A stretch of DNA of 32,640 nucleotides, taken from positions 1 through 32,640 of the forward strand of contig JAKAWQ010000044.1 in the NCBI GenBank assembly GCA_021816925.1, in the 5' to 3' direction. The first letter of the stretch is position 1. Each line of letters starts with the position of its first letter. Position numbers and translations under genes: made by a program. Source of the stretch: Pseudomonadota bacterium. GTDB lineage: Bacteria; Pseudomonadota; Alphaproteobacteria; Acetobacterales; Acetobacteraceae. Positions 1 to 8,347 of this stretch are shown in pieces. The notes under the pieces are model-generated. The model was not told the DNA's origin. It did no database searches and saw nothing but the letters and a program-made list of their open reading frames with translations.

Positions 1-223
1 CCTGTTTCCGGGGCGGCGGCGTGGTCCCTTTCTCCATGCCGCTCGGCTTGATGTTCGGCCGGCCCTTCAGCCCCTTCAGCCGCGCATTCTCCTCACGCAG
101 TTCGGCGACGGTCTGCTTCAGGGCGGCGATCTCTCCGAGCAGTTCGACCAGCAGCGCTTCAAACTCTGCACGGTTCAGCGCGGAAAGGAGGGCGGGCGGC
201 GGCATGTGACGCATAAAATCCAT
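1..223 (-). CDS. Transposase, N-terminal part, cut by window edge
   Basis: An open minus-strand frame starts at the ATG at 223 (other in-frame ATGs at 214 and 205) and runs off the window edge, giving about 74 residues. It begins [16 protein letters not shown], continues with a leucine/glutamate heptad coiled coil (residues about 20-48) and then has the stretch [17 protein letters not shown]. From memory this stretch is typical of the N-terminus of a transposase family common in Rhodospirillales and Acetobacteraceae. The family cannot be named because the catalytic domain is outside the window. It marks the boundary of the fluoride island on this side. Confidence 0.6.
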   Translation of the reverse strand, partial: MDFMRHMPPPALLSALNRAEFEALLVELLGEIAALKQTVAELREENARLKGLKGRPNIKPSGMEKGTTPPPRKQ

Positions 224-451
224 CACGCCGGATCGACGCAAGGAAAAATAAGCCGTCACCCACACTTTTGCCCCTCTTACCGAAACCGGCCTCACCAAGG
301 TCGCTGGTGCTTCGGCAAGACCCCCATGCACACCTTCCTTGACAGCCTCCCTATCGCACAGGAGAAAATCATCTCAGCCTGATCACAACAGACACTTCTA
401 CCGGACTAAACATCCAGCACCGCCTGTCATATGAAGTCTTAAGTTAAACAG

Positions 452-1117
452 TTATGGCCAGGTGCGGGACGCTTTCCGGCGCATGTGATGCACCCCGCGC
501 ATCCCGGGGCACCGCAGCGCGGCCGTAACGAGCCGGACCGCCAGTTCCGACAGGTTGAAGGGGGGATGGGTGCGCGCAGCCTCCTCGGCGGTCGCGAACG
601 CCCGGAGCGCCTCGAACGGTGACAACAGCCGCGGCGGACCAAAGCCCAGGCAGCGCCCCCCGGCATAGCGCAGCCGCAGATCGAGCCAGACCCCGTGGAT
701 CGCAAAGCCGGCGCGGCCCTGGGCGGTCACCTCGGTCCGCATGCCGAGCCCGGTCGCGTGTTCTAGATAGGCGCGCCGGTAGAACCCGTGCAGCGTCGGC
801 CGCGTGGCGATCAGCCCTTCGGCGACCGGATCAGGCAGCGTGCCATAGACCCGCAGGTGCAATGCCACGCCGAGATCCATCAGGTGATCGAACGCGTAAT
901 GCGCCAGCCGGCCATGATCGAGGCCAGGTTCGCCGCGCCGGAATGGCAGGCCGATCTTGCGCAGCGATTTGATATAGTGCTGGAACGTGATATCCGGCGC
1001 GCCAGCGCTGAAGCCGGCGGCTTCCAGCACCCAGACCACCTGGCCGTAGCTGAGCGAGAGATCGGGCACGAGCGCGCTGGTCAGTTTCGCTTGCGTCGGA
1101 AGGGCGATCTCCTTCAT
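452..1117 (-). CDS. Unknown protein, last gene of the fluoride/Ehr operon
   Basis: The 221-residue product is not recognised. It is soluble, with no signal peptide or membrane segment. Residues about 20-60 (LSYGQVVWVLEAAGF, then HYIKSLRKIGLPF) look like a small winged or MerR-like helix-turn-helix followed by a mixed alpha/beta region, so a regulator is possible but unproven. A GGAG lies about 10 nt before the start. The gene begins 39 nt after the DUF190 stop on the same strand, so it is probably the last cistron of the riboswitch-controlled operon. Nothing gene-like was seen in the 228 nt between it and the transposase fragment. Confidence 0.6.
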   Translation of the reverse strand: MKEIALPTQAKLTSALVPDLSLSYGQVVWVLEAAGFSAGAPDITFQHYIKSLRKIGLPFRRGEPGLDHGRLAHYAFDHLMDLGVALHLRVYGTLPDPVAEGLIATRPTLHGFYRRAYLEHATGLGMRTEVTAQGRAGFAIHGVWLDLRLRYAGGRCLGFGPPRLLSPFEALRAFATAEEAARTHPPFNLSELAVRLVTAALRCPGMRGVHHMRRKASRTWP

Positions 1118-1156
1118 GGCTGGGATCTCCGGGAGAGGGCCGCATCAGCGCGGCGC

Positions 1157-1513
1157 TCAGTCGCCGCCGCGCGTGCCGATCGGTCGTGCGGGCGGACCAC
1201 CGTGCCGCGTGGCGCTCCAATGCAGGATGTGTCCGGCCGGCACCAACGGATCGAGCAGCGCGAGCGCCGCGCGCACCACCTCGGGCCGGTCGAAGAACTC
1301 GATCACCAGCGGCAGATCGACGTTGAGCCGCAGGATGTCTGCGGCATGCACCTCGCCGCTGTCGCCGAAGCCGGCGATCGCCCGGAACACCACCACGCCC
1401 TGCATCCGCTGCTGGTCGTGCAGGATGTTGAGCACCTCTTGCAGCAGCGACTTGCGCTTGCCGTGGTCGGCTTCGTGGATATAGATGCGCGCGACCATCA
1501 CTTCGTCGTCCAT
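1157..1513 (-). CDS. DUF190 family protein (copy 1)
   Basis: A small soluble protein of 118 residues beginning MDDEVMVARIYIHEADHG. The pattern ARIYIHE...G, then GVVVFRAIAGFG and LPLVIEFFD, is that of DUF190 (PF02641), a ferredoxin-like-fold family of unknown biochemistry, often found beside crcB. I use the ATG at 1513; an upstream in-frame start at 1573 would run back into crcB and adds only non-conserved residues. The gene follows crcB by 10 nt. It is one of three DUF190 copies in the window and is clearly diverged from the other two. Co-occurrence suggests a role in fluoride tolerance, which is inference. Confidence 0.85.
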   Translation of the reverse strand: MDDEVMVARIYIHEADHGKRKSLLQEVLNILHDQQRMQGVVVFRAIAGFGDSGEVHAADILRLNVDLPLVIEFFDRPEVVRAALALLDPLVPAGHILHWSATRHGGPPARPIGTRGGD

Positions 1514-1523
1514 CTCCGCCTCC

Positions 1524-1907
1524 CTAGAGATTGCGTGCAATATAGGCGCCGAAGAAGGCGCAGCCGAGACCAAGCACCAGCGACAGGCCCTGGTACAGGA
1601 ACGCCTTCAGCGCCTCCCCCTGCTCGAACAGCAGCAGGGATTCCATCTGGAACGTCGAAAACGTCGTGTAGCCGCCGAGGAATCCGGTCAGCACGCCGGT
1701 GCGTAGTGCCGGCGCAAGGGCCAGCCGCTCCAGGGTTTCGATGAACAGGAAGCCCATCAGGAAGCTGCCCATCAGATTGATGCTGAGGGTCGCGTAGGGA
1801 AAATCGCTGCCCCAGATCGCCTGCACCAAACTCGCCTGCGCGAAGCGCGCCCAGCAGCCAAGGGTTCCGAAAAACGCAATCGCGGCGTAGGTCCACATCC
1901 GTTGCAT
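1524..1907 (-). CDS. crcB: CrcB/FluC fluoride channel
   Basis: A 127-residue inner-membrane protein with four predicted helices. Diagnostic motifs are visible: an N-terminal GTLGCWARF (counterpart of GGxxGAxxRY), the Asn-containing helix 2 segment LSINLMGSFLMGF, and the helix 3 break TGFLGGYTTFSTF, which carries the phenylalanines and the central Na+ site of Fluc channels. Family knowledge: Fluc proteins are dual-topology homodimers that passively export fluoride. A single copy of normal length fits a homodimer. It starts 6 nt after hyfB stops, so it is cotranscribed with the Ehr-like genes under the fluoride riboswitch at 9362-9437. There is no separate riboswitch directly upstream of crcB. 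Confidence 0.95.
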   Translation of the reverse strand: MQRMWTYAAIAFFGTLGCWARFAQASLVQAIWGSDFPYATLSINLMGSFLMGFLFIETLERLALAPALRTGVLTGFLGGYTTFSTFQMESLLLFEQGEALKAFLYQGLSLVLGLGCAFFGAYIARNL

Positions 1908-1913
1908 CGTCTT

Positions 1914-3899
1914 TCATCGCTGGATCAGGGTCAGCCCCAGGATGATCACGAGTAGCAGCCCGATCAGCCCGAGATAGAAATTGAGGTGGCCCGATTGCAG
2001 TGCCCGCAGCCGGGCCGACACGGCGCGCACCAGCCGCACCGCGGGGGCGAACAGGTACGGGCCGAACACCGGTGCCACCTCGTGGCTGAACGTCAGCCGG
2101 GTGACGAAATACTCGCGGCCCGTGGTCTCCCGCGTCGTCTCCGACGTCGGGCGATACACGAAGCTGTAGAAGGTGCGGAGCGCGTTGGAGAACGTGAGCG
2201 CGGTGGTCGCGGTGCGCGCGATATCGGGCGCCGAGCCGCCGTACCAGACCGGAGCGCGGCGTAGTGGCCGGCCGACCCGCGCGAGTGCCAGCAGCCCGAT
2301 CGGCAGCAGCGCCAGCAGCGGCATGACGATCACCAGCAGGCTCGGCGAAATGAACGCGAAGCTCGCGGTCAGCGGCACCAGCAGCGGTCCGTCGTGCATC
2401 AGCCGCGGCGCCGCGACCCCGAACCGGCTCAGCGCGGCACCGACCAACGCGGAGAGCCAGAGCGGCATCCCGACGGCGAGCGCCAGCACCAGTCCGCCGA
2501 GCACCGCCACCGCCGCCACGACGCCCGCCCCGACCCGCCCCGCCACATGGTCGCCGGCGCCCAGCAGCCCGATGCCGAACAGTTTGATGAAGGTGGCAAA
2601 CGCCACCGCCGCGGTTAAAGCGAGACCCGCCCCGGCCAGCGCCAACACCAGCCGCCCGCCCATGCCCGGTAGATGGAAGCCCTGGAACACGGTCTGGAAC
2701 ACAAACCATTCGCTGACGAACCCGGCCTGCGGCGGCATTGCCGCGAGGCTCATGGCCGCGAACAACGCCCCCGCGCCGAACCCGAAGACCGTCCGCTTGG
2801 CCAGCAGCGAGTGGCGGATCTCGTAGCGCCCGGTGGCCGCGAACACGCCGTCCGCAGTCAGGAACAAGGTGCCCTTTGCCAGCGCGTGGCCCGCCATATG
2901 CAGCAGTGCCACGGTCCAGGCGAGACTCGCCAGCTCGGCCAGCCCGCTGGCGCGGAACATCAGCGCCGCCCCCAGGGTGGTGACCGCGATCGCCGCGTTC
3001 TCGGCCGAGGAGAAGCTCAGCAAGCTGCGCCAGTCGTCCTGCTGGAAAGCGTACAGCACCGCGAGGATCGCGCTCAGCACGCCGACGATGACGATGAAGA
3101 TGCCAAGCCCGTAGGCGCTTGCCCCCGGCACCCAGTCCAGCACGCCGCGGGAGAGCGCGAAGAACGCCGCGTTCAGCACCACGCCGGACAGGATCGCGCC
3201 AGACGCGCCGCTGCCGGCGCCATAGGCGGCCGGGAACCACTCGTAGAACGGCAACAGCCCGAGCTTGGCACCGAACCCGATCACCAGCAGTACGCCGACC
3301 ACGATCCCGACCCAGCCCGGCAGCGCCGCGCCGACGGCGGCCAATCCCGCGAAGGACAGGTGGCCGGACGCGGTGACCAGGGCGAGGAAGGCGATCAGCA
3401 GCGCCACCGCGCCCACTTCCAAAAGCCCCAGCATGAACAGCACCGGCGCGCCCGGGGCGAGCGACATGCGCTCCCCCAGGATCATCACCGCCCCGCCCAG
3501 GCTCATCACCTCCCAGGCGATCAGGAAGCCGCCGGCGTTCTGCATCCCGAACACGCCGAGCGCGCCGAGCAGGCTCAAAGCGGCGCCGAACAGCCATCCC
3601 GCCCGCCCCGACGGTACCGGGGACGCGAGCCAGGTGGCGCAGGCGGCGGGGGCGAGGCCGAAGCCCATCAGCCACAGTCCCTCCGGCGCGATGCGGAACC
3701 CGAAATGTTCCCCCGCCATGCCAAGCGGCAGCACGACCGCCGCCGTGCCGCCGGGCAGCGCCAGGATTGCGGCGAGGATGGCCGCGAGCGCGCCGATCCC
3801 GAGAGCTGCGCGCACCAGCGCGAGCGCGCACCCGGTCAGCGCCAGCGCTCCGCCCGCCGCCCACAGGATGGCCGCCAGGGCGAGCAGTTCATTCGCCAT
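1914..3899 (-). CDS. hyfB: Hydrogenase-4 subunit B-like / NuoL-type proton-conducting subunit
   Basis: A 661-residue polytopic membrane protein beginning MANELLALAAILWAAGG. It belongs to the Mrp/NuoL antiporter-like family. The conserved glutamate of helix 5 sits in LIAWEVMSLG and the channel lysine in GAKLGLLPFYEWFPAAYG. The polar C-terminal tail (YRPTSETTRETTG ... FSHEVAPVFGPYLF) is characteristic of HyfB/HycC proteins. I chose the ATG at 3899 because the upstream in-frame extension to 4037 lies wholly inside the previous gene and is not membrane-like; the two genes then overlap by 11 nt. The expected role is proton (or Na+) translocation in the membrane arm. Its position last among the complex genes, just before crcB, is unlike E. 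coli hyf. Confidence 0.9.
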   Translation of the reverse strand: MANELLALAAILWAAGGALALTGCALALVRAALGIGALAAILAAILALPGGTAAVVLPLGMAGEHFGFRIAPEGLWLMGFGLAPAACATWLASPVPSGRAGWLFGAALSLLGALGVFGMQNAGGFLIAWEVMSLGGAVMILGERMSLAPGAPVLFMLGLLEVGAVALLIAFLALVTASGHLSFAGLAAVGAALPGWVGIVVGVLLVIGFGAKLGLLPFYEWFPAAYGAGSGASGAILSGVVLNAAFFALSRGVLDWVPGASAYGLGIFIVIVGVLSAILAVLYAFQQDDWRSLLSFSSAENAAIAVTTLGAALMFRASGLAELASLAWTVALLHMAGHALAKGTLFLTADGVFAATGRYEIRHSLLAKRTVFGFGAGALFAAMSLAAMPPQAGFVSEWFVFQTVFQGFHLPGMGGRLVLALAGAGLALTAAVAFATFIKLFGIGLLGAGDHVAGRVGAGVVAAVAVLGGLVLALAVGMPLWLSALVGAALSRFGVAAPRLMHDGPLLVPLTASFAFISPSLLVIVMPLLALLPIGLLALARVGRPLRRAPVWYGGSAPDIARTATTALTFSNALRTFYSFVYRPTSETTRETTGREYFVTRLTFSHEVAPVFGPYLFAPAVRLVRAVSARLRALQSGHLNFYLGLIGLLLVIILGLTLIQR

Positions 3900-4698
3900 G
3901 GCGCCCCCCTTGCACGCGCTGCGGCGCGCGCCCCTGGAAGGTGAGCAGTGCCGCGATGATCGCCGCCGGATTGGGCGGGCAGCCGGGCAGGTAGAGATCG
4001 ACCGGCAGCACGCCGTCAAGCCCGGTGCCGCAGGCATACCCCCCCGCTGCGATCCCGCCGGAGACGGCGCAGGTGCCGATCGCCATCACCCAGCGGGGCT
4101 CGGCCATCGCCTCCCAGGTCGCGCGCAGTGGGGCGCGCATGGCGTGGGTGACCGGGCCGGTGACCAGCAGCAGGTCGGCAAAACGCGGCGAGGGTGTGAA
4201 GAAGATGCCGAGCCGGTGCAGGTTGTAGAAGGGGTTGTTGAGGGCTTGCAGTTCCGATTCACAACCGTTGCAGGACCCGGCATCGACATGGCGGATGTGC
4301 AGGCTGCGGCGGAAGGCGCGCTGGCCGGGCGCGGGGGCGGCTTCGGGCGCTGGGGTTTCCGACCAGACCAGGTCCTCCCGCCGGCGCACGCCGAAGGCCC
4401 AGTCGTGCGAGGGGCTGAGCGCGCCGGTCGGGCAGGCCTCGGTGCAGAGCTGGCAGACCACGCAGCGCCCGTAATCCACTGTGATTCCACTCGGTACGAT
4501 CCCGCCCGCTGCGTCGGCGCGCGGCGCAATCGCCTCGGTCGGGCAAACCGCGGCGCAGTCGGCGCAGCCGTCGCGGCACTGGTCCGGAGCGTAGCGCGGC
4601 ATGCCCAGCACGTCCTCCTGCCCGTCGGCCTCGCCACGGCGCGGCCAGGGGGTGGTTGCCTTGCCCTGCGTCAGTCCGAAGAAGGTCCACAGCGCCAT
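3889..4698 (-). CDS. hyfI: Fused 2x[4Fe-4S] ferredoxin + NuoB/HyfI-like small subunit
   Basis: The 269 residues combine two parts that are separate genes in E. coli hyf (hyfH and hyfI). Residues 41-95 hold two ferredoxin cluster motifs: Cx3Cx2Cx3CP at 41-53 and Cx2Cx2Cx3CP at 79-90. Residues about 135-260 are the NuoB/small-subunit domain, with four cluster ligands C143, C146, C210 (AIGTCAVSGG) and C240 (LPGCPPNP). The proximal [4Fe-4S] cluster is therefore intact, in contrast to the partner large subunit. It lies at the cytoplasmic face and should carry electrons between the ferredoxin clusters and the large subunit. It starts 10 nt after hyfG ends and overlaps hyfB by 11 nt. Confidence 0.92.
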   Translation of the reverse strand: MALWTFFGLTQGKATTPWPRRGEADGQEDVLGMPRYAPDQCRDGCADCAAVCPTEAIAPRADAAGGIVPSGITVDYGRCVVCQLCTEACPTGALSPSHDWAFGVRRREDLVWSETPAPEAAPAPGQRAFRRSLHIRHVDAGSCNGCESELQALNNPFYNLHRLGIFFTPSPRFADLLLVTGPVTHAMRAPLRATWEAMAEPRWVMAIGTCAVSGGIAAGGYACGTGLDGVLPVDLYLPGCPPNPAAIIAALLTFQGRAPQRVQGGRHGE

Positions 4699-4708
4699 CG
4701 CTCGCCCC

Positions 4709-6181
4709 CTACCGCGCGCAGCCGGCGACGGTGAGGCCGAAACTCGCCTCGTTGATCGCGTAGTCCATCATGTTCGTCTCATGCACGGTGAACGGGAACA
4801 CACGCCAGTTGGAGAACGACGGCGACTTGATCTTGACCCGCGCGAGCCGCCCTCCGGCGCCGACATGCACGGCATAGAACAACGTGCCGCGCGGGGATTC
4901 GGCCCAGCCGAGACCTTCCGCCCCGGGGGTGGTTGTGCAGTCCGCGCGCACCGGCCCGTCTTCCAGCAACAGCAGAACGCGCTGCATCACCGCGATGGAA
5001 GCGTCGATCTCGGCCGCGCGCACCCCGGCGCGCGCGTAGGCGTCGCCCTCGCTGCGCACCGGCACGATCAGCGGCAGCTCGGCATAGGCGGCATAGGGAT
5101 GATCGCGGCGCAGATCGCGATCGATGCCGGAGGCGCGCTGGACCGGCCCGGTCGCGCCCTGATCCAGCGCCACGTTGCGGCGCAGCATCCCGGTGGTGAT
5201 CAGCCGGTCCAGATGGCTGTCGGAGCGTTCCAGCAGATCGACGTAGCGCGCCGTTTCCGCCCGCAGCGATTCCAGCGCGCCGCTCAGCCAGTCCCCCGGT
5301 GCAAGGTCGCGCCTGAGCCCGCCCGGGATCAGCAGGCCGCGGAGGAAGCGGCTGCCGGTCAGACGCGCGTTGATCTGCTTGGCTTGCTCTTCCAGCAGCT
5401 TGCCCTGCGCCTCACCGACCTTGAGCGAGGTCGTGTTCGCGAGGTGACCGAGATAGTGCAGATGGTTATACACCCGTTCCAACTCCGCCAGCAGCACGCG
5501 CAGCCACAGTGCCCGCTTCGGCACCGTGCAGGACGCGGCGGCCTCGATCGCCTGGCAGAAGGCCAGCGCGTGCGCGACGCTGCCGACGCCGGAGACCCGT
5601 TCCGCCATGATCGTGCCGAGCGTGGGCGTGAGGCCAGCGAAGCGGGCCTCCATGCCGCGGTGCTTGAAGAACAGATGCGGGTGGTAATGCAGGATCTGCT
5701 CGCCGATATAGAAGAAGGTGAACTCGGCGGATTCCAGCACGTCCGCGCGCACCGGGCCGAACGGCAGGGTCTGCACTTCCGGCGCGTCGAGTTCGGGCAG
5801 CGGCCGGGGGATGTCGGTCATCCGCAGGGCACGAGTGGGATCGTGCCCGTCGAACGGCGGCGGAATGTCCTCGGCCAGCACCAGCCGGTTCGGTTCCGGA
5901 TGGTCGCGGAAGCCGAGGCCGAACAAATCCATGATCTCCCGCTCATACCAGCCGAGCGACGGCCAGATCGCGGCGAGGCTCGGGGCCTCGCCCTCAGGCC
6001 GGCAGCGCCAGAGCAAGAATCGCCCCGCTTCGGGCGGGGAGGCAACATAGCGGAGTTCGATCGCACCCGGCTCCGGCTGCCAAGCATACACCATCTGCAT
6101 GCGCCCGCCGCCGGCGAACAGATCGCGCGCGATCTCCCGCATCTCTGCGCACGACACGATGGTGGCTTCGGTCCCGTTCAT
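4709..6181 (-). CDS. hyfG: HyfG/HycE-like large subunit lacking NiFe ligands (Ehr type)
   Basis: The 490-residue protein has an N-terminal NuoC-like domain (residues about 60-110, with LGWYEREIMDLFGLGFRDHP) fused to a NuoD/large-subunit domain. In true group 4 NiFe hydrogenases the L1 motif reads RVCGICS and the C-terminal L2 motif DPCxxC. Here L1 is ERVSGVGSVAH (about 194-204) and the C-terminus is ASFGLTVAGCAR, so all four ligand positions are replaced. No NiFe centre can be built, which places it with the energy-converting hydrogenase-related (Ehr) complexes. Its electron acceptor is unknown. Start is the ATG at 6181, overlapping hyfF by ATGA; a longer in-frame reading to 6541 is antisense-like and non-homologous. 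Confidence 0.93.
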   Translation of the reverse strand: MNGTEATIVSCAEMREIARDLFAGGGRMQMVYAWQPEPGAIELRYVASPPEAGRFLLWRCRPEGEAPSLAAIWPSLGWYEREIMDLFGLGFRDHPEPNRLVLAEDIPPPFDGHDPTRALRMTDIPRPLPELDAPEVQTLPFGPVRADVLESAEFTFFYIGEQILHYHPHLFFKHRGMEARFAGLTPTLGTIMAERVSGVGSVAHALAFCQAIEAAASCTVPKRALWLRVLLAELERVYNHLHYLGHLANTTSLKVGEAQGKLLEEQAKQINARLTGSRFLRGLLIPGGLRRDLAPGDWLSGALESLRAETARYVDLLERSDSHLDRLITTGMLRRNVALDQGATGPVQRASGIDRDLRRDHPYAAYAELPLIVPVRSEGDAYARAGVRAAEIDASIAVMQRVLLLLEDGPVRADCTTTPGAEGLGWAESPRGTLFYAVHVGAGGRLARVKIKSPSFSNWRVFPFTVHETNMMDYAINEASFGLTVAGCAR

Positions 6182-7659
6182 CGTCCGGTCACCATCGCGC
6201 CGGCGCCGGCCTGCAACCCATGCGCGATCACGCCGAAGTAGCGCCAGATCGCCTCGGGCCACCACAGGCCGAGCACCAGCAGCGGCACCAGCGCAAGTCC
6301 CATCGGCACCGCACACCAGGCACTGACTGGATGGACCGGGGCCGCTTTGGTTTCTGTCGGGGTAAAATACATGATACGGAAATGGTTGAGAAAACCGATG
6401 AAGATCACGATCAGTAGCAGCGCCATGACGATCGCTGCCCAGACATGCGGGCTCCGCAGCCCCGCGCGCAGGATGGTGAACTCGCTCGCGAACAAGCCGA
6501 ACGGCGGCGCGCCGGTGATCGCGACCGCGCCCGCCAGCCACAGCGCGCCCACCACCGGGAAGCGCTGGCCGACATCGCGGATGGCGCCGATGTCCTTGGT
6601 CTCGTAACTCCGCATCATGCTGCCGGCGCCGAAGAACATCAGCGACTTGTTCAGGGTGTGGTTCAGCATGTGATAGAGTGCGCCGGCCACGCCGAGCACG
6701 CCGCCGAAGCCGAAGCCGAGCGCCATGATCCCCATGTGCTCAACGCTGGAATAGGCCATCAGCCGCTTGATGCCGCGCTGGCGGACGATGAACATGGCCG
6801 CGACGAACAGCGAGAAAGCGCCCAGCGCAATCAGTGCCGCGCGCGGCAGCGGCCCGGGACGCGCCGCCTCGATGATGGCGAGATAGCGGACGATCCCGAC
6901 CATGGCGGTGTTCAGGAGCGCCCCCGACAGCAGCGCCGAAACCGGCGCCGGGCCTTCGCTGTGTGCGTCTGGCAGCCAGGTGTGCATCGGTGCCAGTCCG
7001 ACCTTGGTCCCATAGCCCACCAGCACCAGTAGAAACGCGAGCAGCAGCAGGGCAGGGTTCATCTGCGGCGCCGCGCCGCGCAGCACCGCCCAGGTCATGT
7101 CGTAGCTCGGCCCAAGGACGAAGCTGCCGGCCCAGTAGAACAACACCGTGCCGAGCAGGGCGAGGCTGATCCCGCCGGAGACGACGATGATGTATTTCCA
7201 CGCCGCCTCGATGCTTTCCGGGGCGCGCTCGAAGGCCACCAGAAAGGTGCTGACCAGGGTGGTGAGTTCGATCGCGATCCAATAGAGGCCCGCGGAGTTC
7301 ATCATCGGCCCGACCAGCGTGGTCAGGCCGAAGCCGGCGAACAGCGCGTAGAAGCGCGGCAGGCGGTCTTCCTCATCGAGCAGGCGCATGTAGCCGACGG
7401 CGTAGATCGAGGCGAGCAGATAGACGATCGCCGCGCACAGGATCACCCAGGCGCCAAACGGATCGAGAATGACATAGCGGCCCCAATAGACGTGGCGACC
7501 GGACAAGCTGAGTGCTGGCAGCGGCAGGGCTGCGAGGAACGCAATCGCGCTTGCCGCCAAATTGAGCCCCTCCGCCAATCGCGGCTTCCGGGCCAGCAGG
7601 ATCAGCACGATGGCGGCGGAGGGCGCCAAGACGATCGCGAGCAGGAGCGCGCCGACCAT
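6178..7659 (-). CDS. hyfF: HyfF-like / NuoM-N-type proton-conducting subunit
   Basis: A 493-residue polytopic membrane protein of the antiporter-like family. The helix 5 glutamate is in YWIAIELTTLVS, the channel lysine in GTKVGLAPMHTWLPDAHS, and the second histidine/lysine pair in YHMLNHTLNKSLMFF. These are the proton-path residues of NuoL/M/N and HyfF. It starts 3 nt after hyfE stops and overlaps hyfG by 4 nt (ATGA), indicating translational coupling. With HyfB it gives the complex two antiporter-type subunits. Confidence 0.93.
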   Translation of the reverse strand: MVGALLLAIVLAPSAAIVLILLARKPRLAEGLNLAASAIAFLAALPLPALSLSGRHVYWGRYVILDPFGAWVILCAAIVYLLASIYAVGYMRLLDEEDRLPRFYALFAGFGLTTLVGPMMNSAGLYWIAIELTTLVSTFLVAFERAPESIEAAWKYIIVVSGGISLALLGTVLFYWAGSFVLGPSYDMTWAVLRGAAPQMNPALLLLAFLLVLVGYGTKVGLAPMHTWLPDAHSEGPAPVSALLSGALLNTAMVGIVRYLAIIEAARPGPLPRAALIALGAFSLFVAAMFIVRQRGIKRLMAYSSVEHMGIMALGFGFGGVLGVAGALYHMLNHTLNKSLMFFGAGSMMRSYETKDIGAIRDVGQRFPVVGALWLAGAVAITGAPPFGLFASEFTILRAGLRSPHVWAAIVMALLLIVIFIGFLNHFRIMYFTPTETKAAPVHPVSAWCAVPMGLALVPLLVLGLWWPEAIWRYFGVIAHGLQAGAGAMVTGR

Positions 7660-7662
7660 GGC

Positions 7663-8343
7663 TCAACCCACCAATCGGCGCAGGTGCAGGCTGCTCGTCG
7701 TGCCGACATGGCTGAGCAGATATTGCACCAGCAACCCGAAGCAGGCGACCACTATCAGCAGATCGAACAGGATCACGATTTCCAGCAGCAGCGGCATGCC
7801 GGGCACCAGAATCTGCGAGCCGAGGAAGATGCCGTTCTCCAGCACCAGCAGGCCGAGGATCTGGCTGATCGCCTCATGCCGCACGGTGAGCATCAGGAAG
7901 CCGATCAGCTTCATCGACAGCATCACCGTGAGCGCCAGCACCACTACCGTCCCGGCCAGTCCGAGACCAGCGCCGATATGCGTGGCGACGGTAAGCGCGA
8001 ACACCACGGCGAACGCGCCGATCACTAGGCTGGAACTGGCTTGGACGATCACGTGCAGCTCGCGCGCGACCTTCAGCCGGCGGACGATGCGCAGCAGCAG
8101 GTACGGCAGCAGGCAGCCGCGGAATAGCGCGGTGAGGATGGCGATTAGATAGAGTTCCGGATAATGCCCGTAATAGCCGACCGCCGCCGACAGCGCCGCG
8201 ATCAGCCAGGATTCAGCCGCGAAGGCGTAGAGGTAGTGGCGCAGCCAGCGCGAGCCAAGCATCACGAACGCGAGCAGCAGGCTCGCGATCGCGATCAGGC
8301 TGAACAGCGAGGCGGCGAGCGGGGAAAGATGCGCGACCAGCAT
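7663..8343 (-). CDS. hyfE: Hydrogenase-4 membrane subunit HyfE-like (NuoK-like)
   Basis: A 226-residue hydrophobic protein with six or seven predicted membrane helices. The motif RHEAISQILGLLVLENGIFLG matches the HyfE/NuoK-like helix that carries a conserved glutamate; the core is flanked by an N-terminal extension as usual for HyfE. It links the antiporter-like subunits to the NuoH-like subunit. It begins 4 nt after hyfC and ends 3 nt before hyfF. Confidence 0.88.
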   Translation of the reverse strand: MLVAHLSPLAASLFSLIAIASLLLAFVMLGSRWLRHYLYAFAAESWLIAALSAAVGYYGHYPELYLIAILTALFRGCLLPYLLLRIVRRLKVARELHVIVQASSSLVIGAFAVVFALTVATHIGAGLGLAGTVVVLALTVMLSMKLIGFLMLTVRHEAISQILGLLVLENGIFLGSQILVPGMPLLLEIVILFDLLIVVACFGLLVQYLLSHVGTTSSLHLRRLVG

Positions 8344-8347
8344 GGGA

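Noticed and set aside
1498-3864. A 788-codon minus-strand frame over hyfB and crcB
   Set aside because: It reads as Arg/Gly-rich noise in a shifted frame, while the hyfB and crcB frames have membrane helices and family motifs.
4709-6181. Calling the large subunit a NiFe hydrogenase or formate hydrogenlyase
   Set aside because: All four NiFe ligand cysteines are replaced, so only the architecture is hydrogenase-like.
2673-6241. Long plus-strand open frames antisense to the hyf genes
   Set aside because: They are GC-driven shadows: Arg/Pro/His-rich, no homology, no SD, and fully overlap conserved membrane and iron-sulfur subunits on the other strand.
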